Below, one piece after another: positions 8,931-16,203 of a stretch of 23,125 nt of DNA; position 1 is the stretch's first letter, and each line of letters opens with the position of its first letter. The notes below the pieces were generated by a model that saw only the letters and a program-made list of their open reading frames with translations, did no database searches and was not told the origin of the DNA. Source of the DNA: Perkinsus olseni (lineage: Eukaryota; Perkinsozoa; Perkinsida); NCBI GenBank assembly GCA_013115125.1, contig JABANN010000524.1, positions 1-23,125 on the forward strand. The letters are read 5' to 3'. The position numbers were made by a program, and so were the translations under genes.

Positions 8931-9069
8931 ACCACCTGCAGTATCCTTATACCACCCCTGGAGTTTGCTGGAGATGCCGCTGCTCGGCTCGGATGATGAT
9001 GACGAGGATGGTCGCAGGAAGGACAACACATCCTGAACGCATGGCGCCACTGAACCCTCGGACTACCGG

Positions 9070-9090
9070 TGTCACACAGTTTGTGTGACA
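9070..9090. repeat. Hairpin, 9 bp stem
   Basis: TGTCACACA at 9070-9078 is the exact inverse of 9082-9090, with a 3-base loop. Confidence 0.9.
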
Positions 9091-9099
9091 GAGCAACAT

Positions 9100-9965
9100 T
9101 ACTACACCAAGATTCTAATTAACGCATTCTTTGGCGTGAGCAATACTTGACAATACCCGACTTTTGTACGATCTAGACCCTTCCATCACATGGTTTCATT
9201 TATTCCGATTGAGTGTCTGAAACTGGGCTTACGGGATAATCAAAGACGAACATAACGCTAAACACGATGTGATCTAATTTTGTAGCAGCGTTCCGCTCTC
9301 CCGTCACAGACTTGCCCCCAACCCCCTACCCCTCGACAGAAGGAGCAATTGGTAGCGAGCCGCTCCTTCATTTCATCCGCCTTCACGGACATGCCTTGGT
9401 ACAGACCCTCGATGTAATGGATGACCATTATTGATGAGTTTGATAAAAGAAGATAACTACATAAGATGTTCTATCACAAAGACCGGACTAGTGGCCTATT
9501 GACTCTCCACAGGGGAAATAAAGATTGAAGTTCTGAACCTTCAACTCTGCTCGACGACAAAGTTGCCTTTGAAGTCTCCGCAAACGTCGATGCCCGAACT
9601 GACAGACAAATCTTGGTAATTTACAGAGAGTTTCCACTAATTTACAATTACTGTTCATTTACAGACTATAAACTGTAGAACGAAAATGAGAGACGAGAGC
9701 GAAACTTTGCGGCCACGAGCTCTGCCACTTCATCAATCGGGAGAGTGACTCGCCGTTAGATCGGTTGGACAATCCAACCTAAGAAAGCGATTAGTCTAAT
9801 CGGAAAGAACTTGAAAAAAACGAGCTTTAATCGGCTTAGAGCTCGAATTCCTTCAAGTTTTTTTTCTTCGTCGTGTTCGGGAATTTCCGAAAGATATTTT
9901 CTCACCCCAATGCCAACAGATAGCACAGACTACGTAGGCATGAAACATACCATGTTGAGTCGCGC
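9100..9965. repeat. Long diverged repeat, copy A
   Basis: Shares ordered blocks with copies B (about 11085-12170) and C (about 13190-14480): the CTACCCCTCGACAGAAGG string near 9326, the following CCGCTCC and CTCGATGTA segments, a GGGAA/AGATTG block, and near the right end TTCCGAAAGATATTTTCTC and GGCATGAA. It carries extra sequence at about 9180-9290 compared with copy C. No open frame is conserved among the copies. Confidence 0.65.
9763..9802. repeat. Two adjacent short palindromes
   Basis: GGTTGGA at 9763-9769 inverts at 9773-9779 (3-base loop); CGATTAG at 9788-9794 inverts at 9796-9802 with a single base between the arms. Confidence 0.85.
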
Positions 9966-10093
9966 ACACTTATCGGTAGCTTGCTTCCCGGTAACGGCCT
10001 TATCGCCCGGTCAAGTAGACACTCTCAGGCGATCTCACCCCCGTCAAACTTTCTTTTCTGCAGAGTTCCTTCGGGGAATCTCGCGACAGCATC

Positions 10094-10152
10094 GTGCATG
10101 TGTTCTTCTTCGTGACCTCCCAGTGGGAGGTCACGAAGAAGAACACATGCAC
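10094..10152. repeat. Perfect 28-bp hairpin
   Basis: Arms 10094-10121 and 10125-10152 are exact inverses around the loop AGT. This is the longest perfect inverted repeat in the window. Confidence 0.95.
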
Positions 10153-10160
10153 ACATGAAC

Positions 10161-10189
10161 ACATGTGGTGGGAGGCTCCCACCACATGT
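10161..10189. repeat. Perfect 14-bp palindrome, one-base centre
   Basis: ACATGTGGTGGGAG at 10161-10174 inverts exactly at 10176-10189 around one G. It lies 8 bases after the 28-bp hairpin. Confidence 0.95.
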
Positions 10190-10341
10190 CGTTTTGGTAA
10201 CCGACCAGTCCATCAACCTATCAGTCAATCGATCCATTTATACCGTCCAAGACCGCCGTTCGCGGCCCTGGTACTACCAGGCCGGTAGGTTCAACCATCA
10301 CCATTTTGATCCATAACAAGGCGTTCCCGCTTCACGCGTTC

Positions 10342-10362
10342 ATGCTTGGCAAGCATTGCTTG
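10342..10362. repeat. Chained palindrome
   Basis: ATGCTTG (10342-10348) inverts at 10350-10356, and 10350-10355 inverts again at 10357-10362 after one base. Spacers are one base. Confidence 0.9.
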
Positions 10363-10500
10363 TGCTTCTCCCTATCTAGCTATTCTCCACAGGTTCAAAT
10401 GAGTTATAACTCTCAAGATTCATCCTGGGGATCGGCGATGTCTTGTTATTCGAGCGCGGCTCGGAGCTATCGAACATTGGCCATCAGGCTCGTCGGACGT

Positions 10501-11031
10501 ACTACACCATTTCCAGACCTACTTAGTAAAACCCCAGAGCAATTTAATAAAGCCCAGCCCAAATTAGTAAAACCCCAAAGCAATTTAATAAAGCCCAGAC
10601 CAAATTAGTAAAACCCCAAAGCAATTTAATTTCGTGAAAGACCAATTTAGTAGAGCTCAACAAAGCCACCAACAAAGATGGAAACACTGACAATCGTCGG
10701 CCTACATGGAGTAAGCCCACGATATGCTACAGAATGTAGGTTAGGCATGCTAAATCAGACTCCAACTTGCATGTCTTCCATAGCTAAGCAACGAGAAACC
10801 TCTTCCATCGCAAGATTAGGAACAAGAGAAACTGAGAACTGCGCTCACTCTCACGTGCGCCTGAAAACGGTTTCGAGGTGTTGCGCGCCGCAGGGCGCGC
10901 GAGATCCAGGGCCGGAGTCCCCAAGCCGGGAGGAGGTACGAACCGGATGCATCTCGCGTGCCGACTAAATTGCTCTGGGGTTTTACTAATTTGGTCTGGG
11001 GTTTTACTAAGTAGGTCTGGAAATGGTGTAG
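10501..11031. mobile_element. Foldback/MITE-like element with repeat-built inverted ends
   Basis: The left end, from about 10501 (ACTACACCATTTCC, then CTTAGTAAAACCCCAGAGC), returns inverted at 10966-11031, ending in GGAAATGGTGTAG. The left arm contains a 41-base tandem unit starting at 10526, 10567 and 10608 (GTAAAACCCC...), with a partial fourth at 10650; the right arm has a shortened version. The inside (about 10660-10960) has no coding region. It sits in repeat copy B, whose counterpart in copy C (near 13110) lacks it, which supports insertion. I see no clear target-site duplication, so the family is not assigned. Confidence 0.65.
10526..10650. repeat. Tandem repeat, 41-bp unit, three copies
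   Basis: Copies start at 10526, 10567 and 10608, each beginning GTAAAACCCCA and ending near AAATTA; they differ at few positions. A degraded fourth start lies at 10650. Confidence 0.9.
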
Positions 11032-11450
11032 AAAGGACAGATCGGCAGCCGTCCTCGATAATATTGTATTTGTTCCCGGTCTGCCCGGTCTGCCGGATGT
11101 GAGGGGCGTTTGTCCTGCTCTTTTCAGTGAGCTGGGAACGGAGCAAACGAAGCGCGCATCAAAGAGATTCTCCGGCGTCGACTCCCGACCCGGGCATGAC
11201 CAGGCGACCATCCGATAGTCGCCATCGGCCCTCGCTGACAGCCCGAAGATCACATTATCGGTAACCAAGACTTTAACTGCAGCGGTACAAAAAATACAGG
11301 AAGATATGACTGATGATGATTGTGGTGACCTCCTACATCGCCATGATTCCAATAAACGCACTTCTCAGAATGAGTACTACTCAGTAACCGACTTGCGCAC
11401 GATCTACTGGATCGCGACCAAAGACCTACCCCTCGACAGAAGGGACAGTC

Positions 11451-11473
11451 AGTAGCGACTCGCTACTAGCGAG
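11451..11473. repeat. Chained palindrome in copy B
   Basis: AGTAGCGA (11451-11458) inverts at 11460-11467, and 11459-11465 inverts again at 11467-11473. Each pair has one base between its arms. Copy A has only a single plain GTAGCGAG at 9352-9359 in this place. Confidence 0.9.
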
Positions 11474-11588
11474 CCGCTCCTTGAAAACACCCGCCTTCCC
11501 TGACTCTCGATGTACTTCATGACCATTAAATTGGGGAGACCTGATAAAATAAGACAACTACAGTCGATAATCTACCTCGAGGACCCGA

Positions 11589-11611
11589 CCGTTAGGCTAA
11601 CGGCGTTAGCC
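11589..11611. repeat. Chained palindrome in copy B
   Basis: CCGTTAG (11589-11595) inverts at 11597-11603; GGCTAACG (11595-11602) inverts at 11604-11611. Both centres are a single G. Confidence 0.9.
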
Positions 11612-11784
11612 CCTGTACTCTCAAAAAGGGAAGGTACCGGAATTTTGGAGAATTACGAACTCCACCACAAAGTAAGTTCGCGCTACGAAGTATACCCGAA
11701 CTGTTACCGTACGTTACTATTACAAACTGCAGTTGTTACTATCACTATTTTGTCTGTGTATTTGTCTGTATTTACTATGTATCA

Positions 11785-11808
11785 CTATTTTGTATTATTA
11801 CAAAATAG
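11785..11808. repeat. AT-rich hairpin, 10 bp stem
   Basis: CTATTTTGTA inverts at 11799-11808 around TTAT, in a T-rich stretch with repeated TTTGTCTGTA-type words (about 11735-11860). Confidence 0.85.
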
Positions 11809-12051
11809 AGACATTATTGTCTGTATTACTATTTCGTCTGTATTTTACTTTTACTCTGTTACTATTTGCCGTTGTGCCCGGGGATTGTCGAAAGATACTA
11901 TCTCCGTACTACTAGCAGACGAACGCAAGATCAGTAGTACGCATGAAGTGTTGCACGAAGAATATCCATACTCATTGCTCACTCGCCGCTCGGCGACGCC
12001 ACCTCCACCGAACCGAAACAATCTTAGAAACCCCGCACTGCGAGGTCGAGA

Positions 12052-12080
12052 CTCTTGACTCTGAGTCAATGACTCAAGAG
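12052..12080. repeat. Chained palindrome
   Basis: TTGACTC (12055-12061) inverts at 12063-12069; 12062-12068 inverts at 12070-12076. Both have one-base centres. Outer CTCTTGA (12052-12058) also pairs with 12074-12080. Confidence 0.9.
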
Positions 12081-12932
12081 GGTAATCGAGATTGCTGTAA
12101 TTTCTGCAGGCCTCATACTGCTTCTGTAGACGTTAATCTATCGGCTGCCCGATGTACCAGTATGGCTTAGGTCTTTGAGATCCCTTCGATATCTCGCCCG
12201 AGCCACGAGCCCGGGCCAGAACTCTGAGCGGGCTAAAGCTAATGGCGGCAATCAGGCCGCGGTCGATGAAGTGGCCTGATGAAAGACTCCGGACTCGTTC
12301 TGGCCTGTGGATAGCAAAAGATACGCCTCGTCATCGCTCGACCGTCGAGTCTCGACGCCACTGACACAGTGAGCTACCTGATCCTATTCACCTCTACGCC
12401 TGGGTCACTGACTGCTCATATGACAGCAGTGATAATCATAAATGCATCATTCACCGGGTGGACGCGGTCCACTGGACGGCGCAAGGTCGGAAGTCCCTGT
12501 AGCATCTGATGCTCGGCCACACGCCATCGACCCGAGTCTCACCACAGATGATCCCCAAGGGCTTCTAAAGTGCCCATTGCGCTGAGGATGTCACGCTTCA
12601 CTGCGCCTTCGTGGGTGTGTCGTGCACTGTGCCCACCCAATGCATCCCGTTGATGCTGCCCCGCTCGCTGCACAGCCCTTCGTTGTGGGACCGGAGCCCC
12701 ACGAGAAACCTTATGACACCGCCCAGCACGCCTGCTGCAGGCGGCCTGCATTATTCTGGCAGCGTTAGGGAACGGGAACTTCAAGTCGCCTTCAAGTCCC
12801 GCAGTCGACGGGCAGGGCTCGGACACCTTAACACCTGGGACCCACACAGACTGGCAGTATCGGCTAAGCAGACCAGCCCCGACAATTCCCGACCACAGTG
12901 ACTACAAGAGGGCGTCTATAACGATGAGGGTG

Positions 12933-12954
12933 CTCCCTGCTAGGGAGTCCCTAG
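12933..12954. repeat. Chained palindrome
   Basis: CTCCCT (12933-12938) inverts at 12942-12947; CTAGGGA (12940-12946) inverts at 12948-12954 around one G. Confidence 0.9.
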
Positions 12955-13121
12955 TGACAGGAGGGCGCAGGGATTCCGACTACTCACAAACCTGTATTTT
13001 GGCCGCCCGCTATTTGATGTTCAAATTCTAAATACCCCTAATCCTCATAGAACGCTCGCACTCGCCCGAGCTATCGACCACTGGCGATCAGGCAAACACC
13101 TCAAATGCTCGTCGGACCATC

Positions 13122-13190
13122 CGGATTGCACCAATCCGCTGCGGATAATCCGCAGCTTTTTCCGATATCGCACATCATGTGCGGCACATG
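13122..13190. repeat. Cluster of two chained palindromes
   Basis: First chain, 13122-13156: CGGATTG inverts at 13132-13138; ATCCGC (13134-13139) inverts at 13141-13146; and GCTGCGGAT (13138-13146) inverts at 13148-13156. Second chain, 13169-13190: CGCACAT inverts at 13177-13183, and CATGTGC (13176-13182) inverts at 13184-13190. Apart from the first pair (3 bases), all centres are one base. Confidence 0.9.
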
Positions 13191-13423
13191 TACGAGAGGC
13201 CGGTATCTCGGAGATGAGGTGCCTTTGCTCTGCTCACTCCTCCATGAGCCGGAACCGGAGGAAACAAAACGCGCATTAAAAATTCTTGGCTCCAAAGCCG
13301 GGCCTGAGCAGGCGACCATCGAACCTCGCTGACGGGCTGAGGATCATATCTTCGGTAACCAAGATTTCAACTGCGGCGATACAGAGAATACAGTAAGCTA
13401 CGACTTACGATCCCGATGCCTGG

Positions 13424-13499
13424 GGTGACCTCCTAGAATCTAGGAGGTCACCACAGGTCACCTAGGACCTAGATGTTTCTAGTAGAAACTTTCTACATC
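13424..13499. repeat. Palindrome cluster gained in copy C
   Basis: GGTGACCTCCTAGA (13424-13437) inverts exactly at 13439-13452 around one A. GTTTCTA (13475-13481) inverts at 13483-13489, and 13482-13488 inverts at 13490-13496. Copy B reads GGTGACCTCCTACATC straight through at 11324-11339, so about 60 bases made almost wholly of inverted arms have been added here between CCTA and TACATC. Confidence 0.85.
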
Positions 13500-13653
13500 T
13501 TTGTGGATCTAATGAATGCACTTTCCGGATTCCGAGACTCGGAACGAACAATAATAATAATAGAATACCGACTTCCGCACGATCTAGCTCGCCCGTCACA
13601 GACTTGCCCCCAACGCCCTACCCCTCGACAGAAGGAGCAATGGGACGTATGCA

Positions 13654-13668
13654 AGGCACGCCGTGCCT
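13654..13668. repeat. Palindrome, 7 bp, one-base centre
   Basis: AGGCACG inverts at 13662-13668 around one C, in copy C. Confidence 0.9.
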
Positions 13669-13701
13669 CTGTTTTATTCCATTAGCCTTCATGTAAAATG
13701 C

Positions 13702-13721
13702 CCATTCAATGGACTCCATTG
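13702..13721. repeat. Chained palindrome
   Basis: CCATT (13702-13706) inverts at 13708-13712; CAATGGA (13707-13713) inverts at 13715-13721. One-base centres. Confidence 0.9.
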
Positions 13722-14234
13722 GACATGCCGTGATAAGGGAGGTGGGGGGGGGGAAGGTTGATCAAAGAAGACAACTAAAGTTGGTGACCTATCAAGGAGT
13801 TGCGACAGTCGGCACGTTCACGATCCATAAGGGAAAGCATACACAAACTGTCACGAAGATGCCGTCGGCATTACTGAATTTGAAATACTCATTGCTGCCC
13901 GGAGTTACCTCTGAATCACAGGATTTGATGCAGAAGACTCCGCAAACGTCGATGTCCACCGCTGAGAAGAAAACCTCCGTGAGCCGCTAAACGACGATGA
14001 GAGCCGAGAACAGAAGCTTGCGAATTCTCAATACTCTGAATGTTGAGGAGAAGGATGCATTACTAGCTCCGCTATGCGACTAAACCGGTAGACAGTTCTG
14101 GATGGCAAGCAGCAGTTTTTGTATTCCTAGATGCTAAACCACCAGAATACTAGCACTGATAGTCTAGCAGTGGCAGTATTCTGCATGGCATTCAGCCATT
14201 CTCGACAGATATTTTTCTCGTACTTCTAACAGGC

Positions 14235-14263
14235 AAACGCAAGTTGCGTTTACGTTACGCAAC
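14235..14263. repeat. Chained palindrome in copy C
   Basis: AAACGCAA (14235-14242) inverts at 14244-14251 around one G; GTTGCGT (14243-14249) inverts at 14257-14263. Copy B has only a single AACGCAAG at 11922-11929 here. Confidence 0.85.
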
Positions 14264-14838
14264 ACCTTGTAGGTATGAAGTGAAGCATACAGAATCTCGG
14301 TAGTTATAGCCGATCTGCTGCATGTGGATGGCACTGTCGTCGATTCCTGACAACCAAAAAAGCCGTGTCCTGCAGGCTTCTCGTGGTTTGGTGCTTCTTC
14401 ATTATGGAGCCCTCATACTGATTCAGCAGATGTAATCTATGATTATCTATCGGCTGGCTGACGTACCACTATGCTACCTGATAGCACGTACTCCAAACGC
14501 TCCCTTGAGCTCAACGGCAGTACAGGAACGCTTCCCGAGCAACCGGCTGCTGCGGTAGGAGAGCGAAGGAGAATAGTCGCTTTATGTAGGCCGCGTATAG
14601 GGCATTGCTGGAGTAGCTCCCGCGCAAAGTACTCAACCATGTGGACTACACACGGTCCTTCGTTGGAAATGCTGCATGCCCCGAACTCCGGGCTATTCCC
14701 ATAATCGTCATCAGCCAGGTCAATGTAAATGACGTCTGGGGCCCGACCCTGCAGCAGAACCCCCAGCATACTGATCGGGGTATAGCTGAGGCTATAGCTG
14801 AGAGGGTTGCAGCGAGTTCCAGCGAAGCTCAACCAGGG

Positions 14839-14860
14839 ATGCCAAGTTGGCATTGCCAAC
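14839..14860. repeat. Chained palindrome
   Basis: ATGCCAA (14839-14845) inverts at 14847-14853; GTTGGCA (14846-14852) inverts at 14854-14860. One-base centres. Confidence 0.9.
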
Positions 14861-15046
14861 ACTCCCCTAATCGGACCAACTCGGAGTTCCCTCTTAGAGG
14901 GCGGGGTGCACCCAGGTGGCACCCGTCGGGCGTACGGCATGCCTAGCCCCCGAGAATCAAACAAATATTCTCTACCTGTCAGGGAGAATCATTATGTGAT
15001 TGTGAAATGACTCCCACTTCTCATTCTGCCAGGGTGACCATGGCGC

Positions 15047-15070
15047 TGCCCAAGTTTGGCACTGCCAAAC
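15047..15070. repeat. Chained palindrome, related motif to 14839
   Basis: GTTTGGCA (15054-15061) inverts at 15063-15070 around one C; TGCCCAA at 15047-15053 pairs with 15055-15061 with one mismatch. The arm resembles that at 14839-14860. Confidence 0.85.
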
Positions 15071-15319
15071 CGGAGCACGCAGCCATTTCGCTTGGGTTAA
15101 TCTCGCTCAGTGAAGGCGTCCATCCCTCATATTTGAACTCCTTAAAACGTCGAAATTGCCAATTCCTCAAGATTTCGATGGAGTTCAACGTTCTTGAGTC
15201 CCTGCGAACCTTTCCCCTCGACAAACACAGAGTTTTGCTGAACGTTGATCGCAGCTCACCAGTAATACTGGCCTCGGATCAGTGGCCTATATCCCAGAGA
15301 GGGGTTACGTTGACCGGCC

Positions 15320-15358
15320 TGTCATGTCTGACATGACAATGACATTGTCATGATGACA
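15320..15358. repeat. Four-arm chained palindrome
   Basis: TGTCATGTC (15320-15328) inverts at 15330-15338; CATGACAAT (15332-15340) inverts at 15344-15352; TGTCAT (15346-15351) inverts at 15353-15358. The whole stretch zigzags on one motif. Confidence 0.9.
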
Positions 15359-15559
15359 TGCTCGCGTGGAGTCCCAGAAGGGAAACACCAGGACTCCCTT
15401 TACGGAAGGACAGTAATGAGAATGTGAACGATGGCTTGCAGAACTAACTCGTAAGATAACGAGACGAATATAGATGGCGCATGCGCAAGGTTGTATTACG
15501 AGCCCCGCAGGCTACAAAGTCGGACTCCGGGATTCCGTAGTACAGAACGTGAGTTACGT

Positions 15560-16170
15560 TCCGTAACGATGATCTAGAATCCATCCCCACCTTCGATGAA
15601 CTCCTAGCAATCCTCCAACTCAGAGTTGGCAGCTATCACGAAGCCTGCACAAAGACTTTCGAACAACCCAAAATCTTCGTCTTTCCACTCTCCCCAATAT
15701 CATGGCACTTCTCTCCACCGTAACTGTCAAAGAGCTCCTGCCTCAATTTCCAGATCAAGCGGAAGCGTTGGATTCGCATCGATACGTATTGATCCGGATA
15801 GACTTGTCCTGCAATTTATTTACCTGTCCCGCATCCGTGGCATTAGTGTCAGCGATCTAGCAGCAGCAGCCGCCAGCCAGACCACCATGCTGACTTCGCA
15901 GGACTCGACGAATCGAGCACTCAAGAACGTCCGCAAAGGCATGCACATCTACTTGAGTGTAAATGCCGCTGACAAGCACCTCAGGATACCGGGATTCAAT
16001 CCACCCTGGCCACTGTAAACTCAACAGCATCTCCCATTGAAACCACAAACGAAACGCTCAGCTGGATGGTGCATCCGCAACCTGACCCAGTTCAATTCCT
16101 GGAGGGATCATCCACAAGCCCGAACAAACACATCGAAAAAATATTGAGGAATGCCTATCGATGAGGCGAT
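15560..16170 (+). other. Coding-like relic, unidentified
   Basis: Codon-like composition and short protein-like runs appear in more than one plus-strand frame, for example SIPTFDELLAILQLRVG and LLSTVTVKELLPQFPDQ. They do not form one gene and I match them to no family. It may be a decayed mobile element. It ends close to the 3' end of ETFDH on the other strand. Confidence 0.3.
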
Positions 16171-16203
16171 TACCAAACAATCGATCTTCTGGGAGTGTAC
16201 CCT

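Larger units (their letters stand above)
11085..12170. repeat. Long diverged repeat, copy B
   Basis: Aligns in order with copy C: CGCGCATCAAAGA near 11152 with CGCGCATTAAAAA near 13270; CAGGCGACCATC near 11201 and 13310; CGGTAACCAAGA near 11260 and 13353; GGTGACCTCCTA at 11324 and 13424; CTACCCCTCGACAGAAGG near 11427 and 13618; and the right end CATACTG...ATCTATCGGCTG near 12113 and 14415. A further matching block before the foldback element (near 10440-10500 and 13065-13110) suggests the true unit starts earlier. Confidence 0.7.
13190..14480. repeat. Long diverged repeat, copy C
   Basis: Ordered matches to copies A and B as described for those. It lacks the foldback insertion of copy B but has gained several palindromes (13424-13499, 13654-13668, 14235-14263) where the sister copies read straight through. 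A run of G at about 13744-13752 lies inside it. Confidence 0.7.
9051..16203. other. Gene-poor region of diverged repeats and palindromes
   Basis: I find no gene with recognisable motifs over 7 kb. Open frames are short and do not follow the repeat copies. The contents are listed separately: long repeat copies A, B and C, a foldback element, perfect hairpins and chained palindromes, and a coding-like relic near 15.6-16.1 kb. Open frames at 12539-12847 (minus) and 14443-14964 (minus) have no recognisable domain and are left uncalled. Confidence 0.6.

Noticed and set aside
10526-10650. Interstitial telomere repeat because of the CCCC/TTTTA motifs
   Set aside because: The period is 41 bases, not 6-8, and the unit has AT-rich spacers. 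It is an ordinary tandem repeat in the ends of the foldback element.
10501-11031. CRISPR-like array
   Set aside because: The direct repeats touch each other without spacers, and the host is a eukaryote.
12539-12847. Minus-strand ORF of about 100 residues in the gene-poor region
   Set aside because: Some runs look protein-like (AVKRDILSAMGTLEALGDHLW), but there is no start context, no neighbouring exon and no recognisable family. Not enough to call a gene.
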